Origin: Yersinia massiliensis CCUG 53443
GTDB taxonomy: Bacteria > Pseudomonadota > Gammaproteobacteria > Enterobacterales > Enterobacteriaceae
Length of the DNA: 64,000 bases
Direction of reading: 5' to 3'
NCBI RefSeq assembly: GCF_000312485.1
Contig: NZ_HE997644.1
Location: 480,492 to 544,491 of the forward strand
Shown one piece after another: positions 16,863-25,737 of this stretch. The notes under the pieces are model-generated. The model did not search any database, was not told the DNA's origin, and was given only the letters and a program-made list of their open reading frames with translations. How positions within the stretch are numbered: the stretch's first letter is position 1; each line of letters begins with the position of its first letter. The position numbers were made by a program, and so were the translations under genes.

Positions 16863-17357
16863 ATGGACAGCACCACCACTCGGCAAGGCTGGATGTCAGT
16901 ATTAGCACACAGCCAACCCGCGGAACTTCTCGCCCACTGGCAGCCCTTAAATCTGTCACCCGCGTATCAAGTCATACGCGCCCCAGAGATTGGCTTGAAC
17001 CAACTGCAAGCCCGAATGGGAGCCACTGGCCGCCGGTTTATCCTCGGGGATATGACCATCACCCGCGCGGTTATCAAGCTCAATGACAGTGCTGATATTT
17101 ATGGTTACAGCTACATTGCGGGGCGCAACAAGGCGCATGCTGAACTTTGCGCACTGCTGGATGCTTTGCTGCAACTGTCGACCCTCAACAGGCATCCGGC
17201 CACCGCCCAAGGCAAACCGGCCGGATTAAACGAATTGCTGCTAAGCACGGTGATTCACCCACTGGCTGCGGCGCAACAAGAACGGCGACAACAACGCGCC
17301 CGCGCCATCGCGACCAGCAAAGTGGATTTTTTCACCTTAGTGCGGGGAGAAGACTAA
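16863..17357 (+). CDS. phnG: C-P lyase subunit PhnG
   Basis: 164 residues; part of the PhnGHIJ core that moves the phosphonate onto the ribose of ATP and then cleaves the C-P bond. Motifs: QGWMSVLAHSQPAEL at the N-terminus, GDMTITRAVIKL near residue 62, SYIAGRNKAHAELCALLDAL near 80 and KVDFFTLVRGED at the C-terminus. It begins at the base after the phnF stop and its TAA shares one base with the phnH ATG. Confidence 0.95.
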   Translation: MDSTTTRQGWMSVLAHSQPAELLAHWQPLNLSPAYQVIRAPEIGLNQLQARMGATGRRFILGDMTITRAVIKLNDSADIYGYSYIAGRNKAHAELCALLDALLQLSTLNRHPATAQGKPAGLNELLLSTVIHPLAAAQQERRQQRARAIATSKVDFFTLVRGED

Positions 17358-17980
17358 TGCGCTTATTGACCCATTTTGACCAGCCAGTGGACGATGCTCA
17401 GCACACGTTTCGCCGTATTCTGAAGGCATTGAGTGAGCCTGGCGTGCTGGTTTCTCTGCCTGTGGTCACCGGCTGGCAGCCACTGAATCCCGCCACCACC
17501 AGCATCCTGTTGACGCTGGCGGATCAGGATACGCCGCTTTATCTGGACGCCTCAATCTACCTAGCGTCACCGAGCGATGTCGAGATATCGCCCCATAGTG
17601 ACAGTGATACCGTGCAACAGAATCTGCGTTTTCATACTGGCGCACCACTGGTCACCAGCAGCGCCACCGCCAATTTTGCGCTGTTTGGGGAGACGGTCAC
17701 AGTGGAACAGTTGGCGACCTGCCCAACTGGGGATGAACTTTCGCCAGAGCACTCCGCGACGGTAATGATTCAAACCGATAGCCTGCACCACGGCGTGCCG
17801 CTACGTTTACGCGGGCCTGGGATAGAACACAGCCGCACCATCGCACCGCAACTGCCCGCCGCCGTGCTCGATTATCTGCTTAACCGCCCGGTGGCCTTTC
17901 CGGCAGGCCTTGATTTCCTGTTGACCTGTGGTGAAAACCTGATGGCAATCCCACGAACCACCCATGTGGAGGTGTGCTGA
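17357..17980 (+). CDS. phnH: C-P lyase subunit PhnH
   Basis: 207 residues from 17357 (MRLLTHFDQPVDDAQHTFR). PhnH is a structural subunit with a fold like PLP-dependent transferases but no cofactor. Visible family segments: ILKALSEPG near residue 26, TLADQDTPLYLD near 58, FHTGAPL mid-chain, LRGPGIEHSR near 158 and FPAGLDFLLTCG near the end. Start and stop each share one base with the neighbours (TAATG, TGATG), so the operon is tightly coupled. Confidence 0.95.
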   Translation: MRLLTHFDQPVDDAQHTFRRILKALSEPGVLVSLPVVTGWQPLNPATTSILLTLADQDTPLYLDASIYLASPSDVEISPHSDSDTVQQNLRFHTGAPLVTSSATANFALFGETVTVEQLATCPTGDELSPEHSATVMIQTDSLHHGVPLRLRGPGIEHSRTIAPQLPAAVLDYLLNRPVAFPAGLDFLLTCGENLMAIPRTTHVEVC

Positions 17981-19101
17981 TGTACGTTGCAGTCAAAGGG
18001 GGCGAAAAAGCCATTGCGGCCGCCCATCAATTGCTGGAACACCAGCGCCGCGGCGACACGCAGATCCCCGCGATCGATTGTGAGCAAATCGAACAGCAGC
18101 TAGGGTTAGCCGTTGATCGGGTGATGACCGAAGGGGGCATTTACGATCGCGAATTGGCTGCACTGGCGATTAAGCAGGCCAGCGGTGATTTGGTGGAAGC
18201 CATTTTCTTGCTACGGGCCTATCGCACCACCTTGCCCCGTCTGGCGGTGAGCCAGCCACTGGCGACTGAGAACATGCGACTCGAACGGCGAATCTCAGCC
18301 ATTTACAAAGATTTGCCGGGTGGACAAGTCCTCGGCCCTACCTATGATTACACCCATCGGCTACTGGATTTTACGCTCTTGGCCTCGGGTGATGCCCCCG
18401 CAGCACCTCATAGCCGTGCGGCATTATCCGATGATGTAACCCACAGTCATTGCGCTCATGTGTTTGATTTACTGGCTCAAGAACAGTTAGCACGCACTGA
18501 ACAAGATGATGACACTGCGCCAGAAGATATTACCCGCCATCCACCGGTTTACCCCTGCAACCGTTCGGCGCGGCTGCAACAACTGGTGCGTGGTGACGAA
18601 GGTTTTCTACTGGCGCTGGGCTATTCCACTCAACGTGGTTATGGCCGCACCCACCCTTTTGCCGCTGAAATTCGCACCGGCGACCTGACTATCTCCATCG
18701 TGCCAGAAGAGCTGGGATTTGCGATCGACATCGGCGAAATCCTGCTGACCGAGTGCGAAATGGTGAATGGTTTTGTCGATCCCGCGGAAGAACCGCCGCA
18801 CTTTACGCGTGGCTACGGGTTGGTCTTTGGCCGTGGCGAGCGCAAAGCGATGTCGATGGCGCTGATGGATCGCGCTCTACAAAGTCGTGAATACGACGAG
18901 AACGTCACCAGCCCTGCACAAGATGAAGAGTTCGTGCTCGCACATGCGGATAACGTTGAAGCCGCCGGTTTTGTCTCTCATCTCAAACTGCCCCATTACG
19001 TCGATTTTCAAGCTGAATTGGCGTTATTAAAGCGCCTGCGCCAGGAATATTTGTCTGCCTCATCGTCACCATCACCAACACAGGAGCCGCACCATGACTG
19101 A
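17980..19101 (+). CDS. phnI: C-P lyase subunit PhnI
   Basis: 373 residues starting MYVAVKGGEKAIAAAHQLLE. With PhnG, H and L it acts as the nucleosidase/transferase that attaches the phosphonate to the C1 of ATP ribose, releasing adenine. Family segments: VMTEGGIYDRELAALAIKQA (about 49-68), ERRISAIYKDLPGGQ near 107, GYSTQRGYGRTHPFAAEIR near 212 and a C-terminal FVSHLKLPHYVDFQAELALL. The tail after residue 360 (SASSSPSPTQEPHHD) is low-complexity. It overlaps phnJ by 8 bases. Confidence 0.95.
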   Translation: MYVAVKGGEKAIAAAHQLLEHQRRGDTQIPAIDCEQIEQQLGLAVDRVMTEGGIYDRELAALAIKQASGDLVEAIFLLRAYRTTLPRLAVSQPLATENMRLERRISAIYKDLPGGQVLGPTYDYTHRLLDFTLLASGDAPAAPHSRAALSDDVTHSHCAHVFDLLAQEQLARTEQDDDTAPEDITRHPPVYPCNRSARLQQLVRGDEGFLLALGYSTQRGYGRTHPFAAEIRTGDLTISIVPEELGFAIDIGEILLTECEMVNGFVDPAEEPPHFTRGYGLVFGRGERKAMSMALMDRALQSREYDENVTSPAQDEEFVLAHADNVEAAGFVSHLKLPHYVDFQAELALLKRLRQEYLSASSSPSPTQEPHHD

Positions 19102-19975
19102 GGTTCTCACCGGTTACAATCTGGGTTATCTGGATGAGCAAACCAAGCGCACTTTACGCCGTGCGTTGCTCAAAGCCGTGGCGATCCCCGGTTATCAGGT
19201 GCCCTTCGGCGGACGAGAAATGCCGATGCCTTATGGTTGGGGCACTGGCGGTATTCAGCTCACCGCCTGTTTGATTGGCCGCTTCGACGTGCTGAAAGTG
19301 ATTGATCAAGGGGCCGATGACACCACCAATGCCGTCTCGATCCGGCGCTTCTTTCAGCGGGTGAGCGGTGTGGCGACCACAGAGAAAACCATCGACGCGA
19401 CGCTGATCCAGACCCGTCATCGCATCCCAGAAACACCATTGACGGAAGATCAGATCCTTATCTACCAAGTGCCGATCCCTGAGCCTTTACGCTTTATCGA
19501 GCCACGGGAAACCGAGACGCGCAAAATGCATGCATTGGAAGAGTACGGCGTGATGCAGGTGAAATTGTACGAAGATATCGCCCGTTACGGCCATATCGCC
19601 ACCACCTATGCTTATCCGGTGAAGGTGAATGATCGCTACGTGATGGACCCCTCGCCCATCCCGAAATTTGATAATCCCAAAATGCATATGATGCCCGCCC
19701 TGCAACTGTTTGGCGCTGGCCGCGAGAAGCGCTTATATGCCTTGCCGCCCTTTACCAAAGTAGAAAGTCTGGATTTCGACGATCATCCGTTTACGGTGCA
19801 GCAGTGGGATCACCCCTGCGAGCTGTGCGGATCGCGTCACAGTTATCTCGATGAAGTCGTGATAGACGATCAGGGCAGCCGGATGTTTGTTTGCTCGGAT
19901 ACCGATTTTTGCCAGCAACAGTTGGCGCAGATAGCCGCACAAGATGGCCTGAAGCACGAGGAAAACATCCGATGA
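19094..19975 (+). CDS. phnJ: C-P lyase catalytic subunit PhnJ (radical SAM)
   Basis: 293 residues (E. coli 281). Uses SAM and a 4Fe-4S cluster to cleave the C-P bond of ribosyl-triphosphate phosphonate, giving alkane and cyclic phosphate. The four expected cysteines are present with the PhnJ spacing C-x2-C-x21-C-x5-C (CELC ... FVCSDTDFC, about residues 247-278). Other family parts: FGGREMPMPYGWGTGGIQLT near residue 36 and DQILIYQVPIPEPLR. It starts inside phnI and its TGA overlaps the phnK ATG. Catalytically complete by motif. Confidence 0.96.
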   Translation: MTEVLTGYNLGYLDEQTKRTLRRALLKAVAIPGYQVPFGGREMPMPYGWGTGGIQLTACLIGRFDVLKVIDQGADDTTNAVSIRRFFQRVSGVATTEKTIDATLIQTRHRIPETPLTEDQILIYQVPIPEPLRFIEPRETETRKMHALEEYGVMQVKLYEDIARYGHIATTYAYPVKVNDRYVMDPSPIPKFDNPKMHMMPALQLFGAGREKRLYALPPFTKVESLDFDDHPFTVQQWDHPCELCGSRHSYLDEVVIDDQGSRMFVCSDTDFCQQQLAQIAAQDGLKHEENIR

Positions 19976-20775
19976 TTTCTGCACATTTACTTTCATCACC
20001 CGCTGTCCATCCACTGTTATCCGTGGAGAATCTCACCCATTTATACGCCCCCAACAAAGGGTTCAGCGACGTTTCTTTCCAGCTGTATCCGGGTGAAGTG
20101 TTAGGGATTGTCGGTGAATCCGGCTCGGGGAAAACCACGTTGTTGAAATCCATCTCAGCACGGTTGGCTCCACAGCAAGGGCAGATCATTTATCGCCCCG
20201 ATGCGCATCAAGCGGTTGATTTATATCAGATGGCAGAGAGTCAGCGCCGCCGTTTATTGCGGACCGAATGGGGCGTCGTGCATCAGCACCCGATGGACGG
20301 TTTGCGACCGCAAGTGTCGGCGGGTGGCAACATCGGCGAACGATTAATGGCGGTGGGTCAGCGCCATTATGGCGAAATACGTCAACAAGCCGGTCGCTGG
20401 CTAGAGGATGTCGAAATCCCGCTGTCCCGTTTGGATGACCTCCCCACGACTTTCTCCGGCGGCATGCAGCAGAGGCTACAAATCGCCCGTAATCTCGTGA
20501 CCCATCCGAAGCTCGTCTTTATGGACGAACCCACTGGTGGACTAGACGTTTCCGTTCAAGCGCGGTTACTGGATTTGCTCCGTAATCTGGTGGTGGAAAT
20601 GCAGCTCGCCGTGGTGATTGTCACCCACGACCTCGGCGTCGCTCGCTTATTGGCACACCGTCTATTGGTGATGAAAGAAGGCCAAGTCATCGAAAGCGGC
20701 CTCACTGACCGAGTACTGGACGACCCTCACCACCCCTATACCCAGTTACTCGTTTCATCGGTACTGCAAAACTGA
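19972..20775 (+). CDS. phnK: C-P lyase associated ATPase PhnK
   Basis: 267-residue ABC-type ATPase that docks on the PhnGHIJ core rather than on a permease. The start at 19972 overlaps phnJ by 4 bases (ATGA). Walker [10 protein letters not shown] (about residues 44-52), Q-loop-like [12 protein letters not shown], signature [13 protein letters not shown], Walker [14 protein letters not shown]-loop THDLGVA. The C-terminus [18 protein letters not shown] resembles peptide-importer ATPases. An upstream in-frame ATG at 19891 lies inside phnJ and is rejected. Confidence 0.94.
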   Translation: MISAHLLSSPAVHPLLSVENLTHLYAPNKGFSDVSFQLYPGEVLGIVGESGSGKTTLLKSISARLAPQQGQIIYRPDAHQAVDLYQMAESQRRRLLRTEWGVVHQHPMDGLRPQVSAGGNIGERLMAVGQRHYGEIRQQAGRWLEDVEIPLSRLDDLPTTFSGGMQQRLQIARNLVTHPKLVFMDEPTGGLDVSVQARLLDLLRNLVVEMQLAVVIVTHDLGVARLLAHRLLVMKEGQVIESGLTDRVLDDPHHPYTQLLVSSVLQN

Positions 20776-20794
20776 CCCAACACGAGAAATCACC

Positions 20795-21514
20795 ATGAAC
20801 GCCCTAAAACTCAACGTTGAAAATCTCAGTAAAACCTTCGTGTTACACCACCAACACGGAATACGCTTGCCGGTGCTACATCAAACCTCTCTTCAGGTCA
20901 GTGACGGTGAATGCGTGGTATTACACGGTCATTCCGGCAGCGGCAAATCCACTCTGCTACGCTCTCTCTATGCCAATTATTTGCCTGACAGTGGCCATAT
21001 CTGGGTCAAACATCAAGGCGAATGGCTGGATATGGTGACTGCGCCCGCGCGACAAATCATGGCGGTGCGTCGCCACACCGTCGGTTGGGTCAGTCAATTT
21101 TTGCGCGTGATCCCACGGATCAGTGCCTTGAATGTGGTCATGCAACCCCTGCTTGAGTTAGGGGTGGAACGCGAGGTATGCCAACAACGGGCGCAAGATC
21201 TGCTGACGCGCCTCAACGTCCCACCGCGGTTGTGGGATCTGGCACCTTCAACTTTTTCCGGCGGTGAGCAGCAGCGGGTCAATATCGCCCGTGGTTTTAT
21301 CGTCGATTACCCTATTTTGCTGCTGGATGAGCCAACAGCCTCACTCGATAGCACCAACAGCGCGGCGGTAGTGAGCCTGATTGATGAAGCCAAGCAACGT
21401 GGTGCGGCCATCGTCGGGATCTTTCACGATGAAAATGTACGCAACCATGTTAGCGATCGCATACTGGTGATGACACCGGCCCCCACCACTGCCAGCACGG
21501 AGACCTCAGCATGA
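20795..21514 (+). CDS. phnL: C-P lyase associated ATPase PhnL
   Basis: 239-residue ABC-type ATPase needed for phosphonate activation with PhnGHI. Begins [20 protein letters not shown]. Walker [11 protein letters not shown] (about residues 44-53), Q-loop [12 protein letters not shown], signature [15 protein letters not shown], Walker [14 protein letters not shown]-loop FHDENV. Starts 19 bases after phnK with a weak SD and overlaps phnM by 4 bases. Confidence 0.94.
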   Translation: MNALKLNVENLSKTFVLHHQHGIRLPVLHQTSLQVSDGECVVLHGHSGSGKSTLLRSLYANYLPDSGHIWVKHQGEWLDMVTAPARQIMAVRRHTVGWVSQFLRVIPRISALNVVMQPLLELGVEREVCQQRAQDLLTRLNVPPRLWDLAPSTFSGGEQQRVNIARGFIVDYPILLLDEPTASLDSTNSAAVVSLIDEAKQRGAAIVGIFHDENVRNHVSDRILVMTPAPTTASTETSA

Positions 21515-22659
21515 TCCTCAGCAACATCAATCTTATTCTTGAAGATCAGGTGGTCAAAGGATCACTGGAAATCAAAAATGGTGTGATCCAAAGCTACAGT
21601 GATCGCCCGACTCAACTTTCGGCGGCAATAGATGGGCAAAATGGTTGGTTGCTACCGGGGTTGATCGAGCTGCATACCGACAATCTGGACAAATTTTTTA
21701 CGCCACGACCCAATGTCGATTGGCCCGCGCATTCCGCGATGAGCAGCCATGATGCACTGATGATTGCTTGCGGGATCACCACCGTACTGGATGCCGTCGC
21801 CGTGGGTGACGTGCGTGATGGCGGCCATCGGCTGGATAACCTACAAAAAATGATCAATGCCGTGGTGGATAGCCAACGGGCAGGGTTAAACCGCGCTGAA
21901 CATCGGCTTCATTTACGTTGTGAGTTGCCTCACGACAGCACGCTACCTTTGTTTGAAAAATTGATGTTGCAGCCTGAGTTGTCGTTAGTGTCAGTGATGG
22001 ATCACTCACCGGGCCAACGCCAATTCGCCTCTCGAGAAAAGTACCGCGAATATTATCAGGGCAAATATCACCTTAACGATCAACAAATGGCCGCTTTCGA
22101 GGAAGAGCAAATCACGCTATCGGCAAAATGGTCCACACCAAACCGCAACGCTATCGCGGCACAATGTCGCCAGTTGGGTATTCCACTTGCCAGCCATGAT
22201 GATGCTACCGCCGAGCATGTCGCTGAGTCCCAAGCGCTGGGTAGCGTCATCGCCGAATTCCCCACCACTGAGGTCGCTGCCAGTGCCTCCCACCAGCAGG
22301 GTTTGCAGGTTTTAATGGGTGCACCCAATATCGTTCGTGGCGGTTCTCATTCCGGTAATGTCGCCGCACACCACTTAGCCTCACTGGGCGTCTTGGATAT
22401 TTTGTCCTCTGATTATTATCCAGCCAGCCTACTCGATGCTGCATTTCGCATCGCACAGGATGAAAGCAACGACTTTAGTTTGTCGCAAGCCATTAATCTG
22501 GTGACCCGCAATCCCGCTAACGCTTTGGGACTGGCGGATCGAGGCGTCATTGCTGAGGGCAAACGTGCCGACTTGGTTCTGGCTCGCACCCATGAGGGGC
22601 CGAAGAATCAACACATCTACGTGCAAAACGTTTGGCGTCAGGGAATACAGGTGTTCTGA
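21511..22659 (+). CDS. phnM: Ribose-triphosphonate diphosphatase PhnM
   Basis: 382-residue amidohydrolase-superfamily enzyme that removes pyrophosphate from alpha-D-ribose 1-methylphosphonate 5-triphosphate. Metal-site elements: [15 protein letters not shown] (about residues 47-61, an H-x-D variant), MDHSPGQ near 167, [12 protein letters not shown] near 228 and VRGGSHSGN near 273. The C-terminal amidohydrolase pattern [20 protein letters not shown] then DLVLAR is clear. The start overlaps phnL by 4 bases (ATGA) and its TGA shares one base with the phnN ATG. Confidence 0.95.
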   Translation: MILSNINLILEDQVVKGSLEIKNGVIQSYSDRPTQLSAAIDGQNGWLLPGLIELHTDNLDKFFTPRPNVDWPAHSAMSSHDALMIACGITTVLDAVAVGDVRDGGHRLDNLQKMINAVVDSQRAGLNRAEHRLHLRCELPHDSTLPLFEKLMLQPELSLVSVMDHSPGQRQFASREKYREYYQGKYHLNDQQMAAFEEEQITLSAKWSTPNRNAIAAQCRQLGIPLASHDDATAEHVAESQALGSVIAEFPTTEVAASASHQQGLQVLMGAPNIVRGGSHSGNVAAHHLASLGVLDILSSDYYPASLLDAAFRIAQDESNDFSLSQAINLVTRNPANALGLADRGVIAEGKRADLVLARTHEGPKNQHIYVQNVWRQGIQVF

Positions 22660-23240
22660 TGGCATGCTTAATTTATCTGATGGGCGCATCCGGTGCGGGG
22701 AAAGATTGCCTGCTGTCAGCACTGCGGGCGGAAAAACCGGCGCATATTATCGTCGCTCATCGCTACATCACCCGCGAGGCCCATGCCGGTGCAGAAAATC
22801 ATATCGCACTGAGTGAGCCAGAGTTTCTGCAACGAGCAGCACAAGGCTTATTCGCTCTGCACTGGCAAGCCCATCAGCAGTACTACGGGGTGGGCATTGA
22901 GGTTGACCTTTGGCTGCAACAGGGTTTGGATGTGATAGTCAATGGCTCCAGAGCTTACTTGCCTAAGGCAGAACTACGCTATCACGGCCAATTACTGCCC
23001 GTGTGCCTGACGGTTTCACCGGCTATTTTGGCCCAACGATTACAACAGCGTGGCCGAGAAAATAGTGAACAAATCAGTGAGCGCTTACATCGGGCACAGC
23101 ACTATCAGCAGCAGTTGCCGGTTGACTGTTTACAACTGTGCAACGATGGCGCACTGCATCACACACTGGCGCAATTACAGCGAATATTGGCTATGAATTC
23201 CGCGAAAGGTCACGATATTGAGGGGCAAAAATGGAATTAA
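22659..23240 (+). CDS. phnN: Ribose 1,5-bisphosphate phosphokinase PhnN
   Basis: 193-residue guanylate-kinase-like enzyme that phosphorylates ribose 1,5-bisphosphate to PRPP, the last step feeding C-P lyase product into nucleotide metabolism. The start at 22659 gives [20 protein letters not shown] with a P-loop GASGAGKD (about residues 9-16). Then HRYITREAH near residue 40, the substrate region YYGVGIEVDLWL near 74 and VNGSRAYLPKAE. It overlaps phnP by 10 bases. phnO, which lies between phnN and phnP in E. coli, is missing. Confidence 0.94.
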   Translation: MACLIYLMGASGAGKDCLLSALRAEKPAHIIVAHRYITREAHAGAENHIALSEPEFLQRAAQGLFALHWQAHQQYYGVGIEVDLWLQQGLDVIVNGSRAYLPKAELRYHGQLLPVCLTVSPAILAQRLQQRGRENSEQISERLHRAQHYQQQLPVDCLQLCNDGALHHTLAQLQRILAMNSAKGHDIEGQKWN

Positions 23241-23983
23241 CTTTGTTAGGGACTGGCAGTGCCCAGCAGGTACCGGTATTTGGTTGTGATTGCGTTGTTT
23301 GTCGCCATGCCAGAGCGCAACCCGCATTGAGGCGTCAATCATGCAGTGCCATATTGCGATATCAAGGGGAAACGACATTCATTGATGCGGGCTTGCCGAC
23401 GTTGGATCAGCTATTTGCTGCGGGGGAAATTCAGCGTTTTTTGCTTACACACTACCACATGGATCATGTTCAGGGGCTATTTCCTTTACGTTGGGGATGT
23501 GGAAATTCGATCCCAGTCTATGGGCCACCGGATCCGGACGGTTGCGACGATCTGTTTAAGCACCCAGGAATACTGGCCTTTCAACCGCCATTACGGGCGT
23601 TTCATCCGATTAAGTTCGGCAATCTGCACGTGACCCCCGTGCCATTGAATCACTCAAAAATCACCTTCGGTTATTTGCTGCAAAGCCACAATCGGGCCAT
23701 CGCTTACCTCACCGATACTGTCGGTTTACCTGCAGACAGCGCCCTATTTCTCGCCAGCAAAAATATCGATTTAGTGGTGATAGATTGTAGCCATCCACCG
23801 CAGACACCTCCGCCACGCAATCATAATGACGTGACCATGGCGCTGGCTATCGGCGATTTATTAAAACCAGAAGCGATGCTGTTAACGCATATCAGCCACC
23901 AGCTCGATTGCTGGCTACTGGACAACAACCTCCCCACTGGCATCACCGCCGCCCATGACAACCAAACCATTACACTCCAATAG
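23231..23983 (+). CDS. phnP: Phosphoribosyl 1,2-cyclic phosphate phosphodiesterase PhnP
   Basis: 250-residue metallo-beta-lactamase-fold hydrolase that opens the cyclic phosphate formed by PhnJ. LLGTGSAQQVPVFGCDCVVC (residues about 3-22) holds the PhnP zinc-binding Cys cluster; the metal motif THYHMDH lies near residue 74, NHS near 138, TDTVGLP near 157 and VIDCSHPP near 178. Last gene of the operon; the ERIC-like block follows within 10 bases and could act as its 3' end. Confidence 0.94.
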   Translation: MELTLLGTGSAQQVPVFGCDCVVCRHARAQPALRRQSCSAILRYQGETTFIDAGLPTLDQLFAAGEIQRFLLTHYHMDHVQGLFPLRWGCGNSIPVYGPPDPDGCDDLFKHPGILAFQPPLRAFHPIKFGNLHVTPVPLNHSKITFGYLLQSHNRAIAYLTDTVGLPADSALFLASKNIDLVVIDCSHPPQTPPPRNHNDVTMALAIGDLLKPEAMLLTHISHQLDCWLLDNNLPTGITAAHDNQTITLQ

Positions 23984-23988
23984 CTCAC

Positions 23989-24020
23989 CCCAAGAGATTG
24001 ACGTTGCAGGTAGTCAGCCC
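23989..24020 (+). repeat. Partial ERIC-like arm
   Basis: GAGATTGACGTTGCAGGTAG followed by TCAGC resembles the left arm of the neighbouring full copies (GGCATTGGCGTTGCAGGTAG then GCAGC), then breaks off. A truncated copy immediately after phnP. Confidence 0.6.
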
Positions 24021-24032
24021 CTCGAATACCTA

Positions 24033-24285
24033 GATTCCCCTAAGGCATTGGCGTTGCAGGTAGGCAGCAAACGAACGAATCCCGATGAGCTGACTCAAGT
24101 CAGTGATTCGGGTGAGTAAGTGCAGCTAACAACCCTGCGGCGTCAAACACACCAAAGATTCCCCTAAGACATTGGCGTCGCAGGTAGGCAGCAAACGAAC
24201 GAATCCCGATGAGCTGACTCAAGTCAGTGATTCGGGTGAGTGAGTGCAGCTAACACCCCTGCAGCGTCAAGGACGACGGGGAATC
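24033..24285. repeat. Tandem pair of ERIC-like repeats (second compound element)
   Basis: Copies at about 24033-24147 and 24157-24269, with the same layout as 9-265: begins GATTCCCCTAAG, both copies carry the ERIC-type core (CCCGATGAGCTGACTCAAGT), and ends GACGGGGAATC. The two compound blocks in this window are closely similar over about 250 bp. The right end codes for the last residues and stop of the minus-strand gene at 24267-24905. Confidence 0.85.
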
Positions 24286-24905
24286 TGCATAGCTGCGGAC
24301 GACAACACAACCACCCCCTCCCCCAACGGCGCAAACGCCTGATCCAACATGGCTTGCGCCACATCTTTGCCTTTAATCAACCGCCACTTATCTGGCAACA
24401 GGGCAAACAAAGGTGCGCTGAGACTCTCCATCAACCTTGGTGTAGTGCGTTGACCGGCTAACATTGAGGGACGGGCAAAGGTCAATTGCGGCCAGCCTTG
24501 CGCCTGTAAATCTCGCTCGGCTTCGCCTTTAGTACGATTGTAGAACAGCCATGAGCGAGGGTTTGCTCCCATCGCGCTGACCAGTAGAAAATGCCGTGCG
24601 CCTAAACGCAGACCGGTTTCACCCGTTGCCAGCACCAGCCGATAATCCACCTGACGAAATGCCGCCTGACTGCCAGCTTGCTTGCGGGTCGTGCCGAGAC
24701 AACAGAAAACTAAATCGACCGGTTCATTCAGCGTTTTCAGTAATTCGCCGATATTCTCACCCTGCGGATTTATCAGTTTATTCATGCTGGGCAAGGGCTG
24801 ACGGGTCGGTGCAATGATGGATGTTACCCTCGCATCCAAACGTAGCAGGCGCAGTAATTCACCGCCCACCAGGCCACTTGCACCCAGTAATAATACCTTC
24901 GCCAT
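24267..24905 (-). CDS. NAD(P)H-binding Rossmann-fold protein (atypical SDR)
   Basis: 212 residues from 24905 (MAKVLLLGASGLVGGELLRL), chosen because GGGAGG precedes it and the family begins at this glycine-rich loop GASGLVG. VFCCLGTTRKQAGS near residue 65 resembles the TIP30/HTATIP2-like and YbjT-like group; the S...YNRTKGEAE stretch (about 118-135) holds a Y-x3-K pair. Substrate unknown. The last few codons and the TGA lie in the ERIC-like repeat, so the native C-terminus may have been replaced. Single-gene unit between repeats. Confidence 0.75.
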   Translation of the reverse strand: MAKVLLLGASGLVGGELLRLLRLDARVTSIIAPTRQPLPSMNKLINPQGENIGELLKTLNEPVDLVFCCLGTTRKQAGSQAAFRQVDYRLVLATGETGLRLGARHFLLVSAMGANPRSWLFYNRTKGEAERDLQAQGWPQLTFARPSMLAGQRTTPRLMESLSAPLFALLPDKWRLIKGKDVAQAMLDQAFAPLGEGVVVLSSAAMQIPRRP

Positions 24906-25203
24906 CTGACCTCCCAATAAAAGCGCTTAATGCCTCCCCACGCTGGAAGCAATCATGTAATCGATTGTTATGAATAATACATATCAGAAACACTATACAT
25001 TAACTCATCCGAGTGAAAGGTCGAGATTAAAGAGCACACCAATGGTGTTCAGACTGCTGATAAACACCGATGACTCAAGCTAGAACAGTGAGGACAGGCA
25101 GAAGAGTACAGCGTCCGCGCCAAGGATGGCGCGGCTCGAGCCATCAGGGATGATTTTACGGCGTCTTTACGATTTGTTTGTCCTCTCGGTAAAGGGCACT
25201 TTG
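24906..25203. other. Intergenic region between the SDR gene and yhbP
   Basis: About 300 bp, mostly occupied by dispersed repeat 2 copy B (25049-25214). The first 120 bp are AT-rich and probably hold the promoter of the 24267-24905 gene. No gene seen. Confidence 0.5.
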
Positions 25204-25214
25204 TCAGCTATCTC
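25049..25214. repeat. Dispersed repeat family 2, copy B
   Basis: About 165 bp from TCAGACTGCTGATAAACACC to TTTGTCAGCTATCTCT. It matches 14412-14556 and contains an extra hairpin segment GCGCCAAGGATGGCGC. The element is flanked by the direct repeat ACACCAATGGTGTT at 25036-25049 and 25216-25229, a possible target duplication. Its end covers the yhbP stop codon. Confidence 0.8.
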
Positions 25215-25650
25215 TACACCAATGGTGTTTTTTGCCAAAACCGAGGGTGTTATTGGTCATTTTGATTTCGAGGAGATTGAGTTGCCAAATTGGGACTGCA
25301 CTCACTTTCGCAATTGGAAAGCGGCGGCAGTAACGTTGACGGGCTGCTTGTTCGGCATCGCCGCTGAGCAGGACAATGTCACCTCGATATTGGATGCCTT
25401 TGATAAGGGCTACCATGCGCGGCTGATTGGCAATCGTCCCGACGATTTGCGGGTTTATTTGCATCAACTCAGCATGGCGCGTGTGCTTTTCGGTCATCAG
25501 GTAAAGCGCCATCTGCTTGTCATCAAACACGTAAAAGCAGTTGGCGCACCACATATCGATACCGCTGCCAGCACACAGTGTTAGCACATGCTGCTGGCGT
25601 AAGAAGCGAATAATCATCGACAGGTCATCAGGAGAGTTCACGGCACTCAT
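25204..25650 (-). CDS. yhbP: YhbP family protein (UPF0306)
   Basis: 148 residues similar along the whole chain to E. coli YhbP, a split-barrel flavin-binding-like protein of unknown role. Conserved stretches: [13 protein letters not shown] (about 32-44), [13 protein letters not shown] near 50, GTIANQP near 71, and the C-terminal NNTLGFGKK-x-x-W-x-RDS. E. coli continues a few residues beyond RDS; here the stop follows RDS inside repeat 2, so the extreme C-terminus may be trimmed. In E. coli it lies next to yhbQ; here about 14 kb of accessory DNA separates them. Confidence 0.88.
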   Translation of the reverse strand: MSAVNSPDDLSMIIRFLRQQHVLTLCAGSGIDMWCANCFYVFDDKQMALYLMTEKHTRHAELMQINPQIVGTIANQPRMVALIKGIQYRGDIVLLSGDAEQAARQRYCRRFPIAKVSAVPIWQLNLLEIKMTNNTLGFGKKHHWCRDS

Positions 25651-25737
25651 GGTTCACGACACCTTCAGCTTGAAAATTGCCTTGAGTGTACATGAATTTT
25701 GCTTGCATTCACTTTGCCACGATTAACTTTGCCACTG

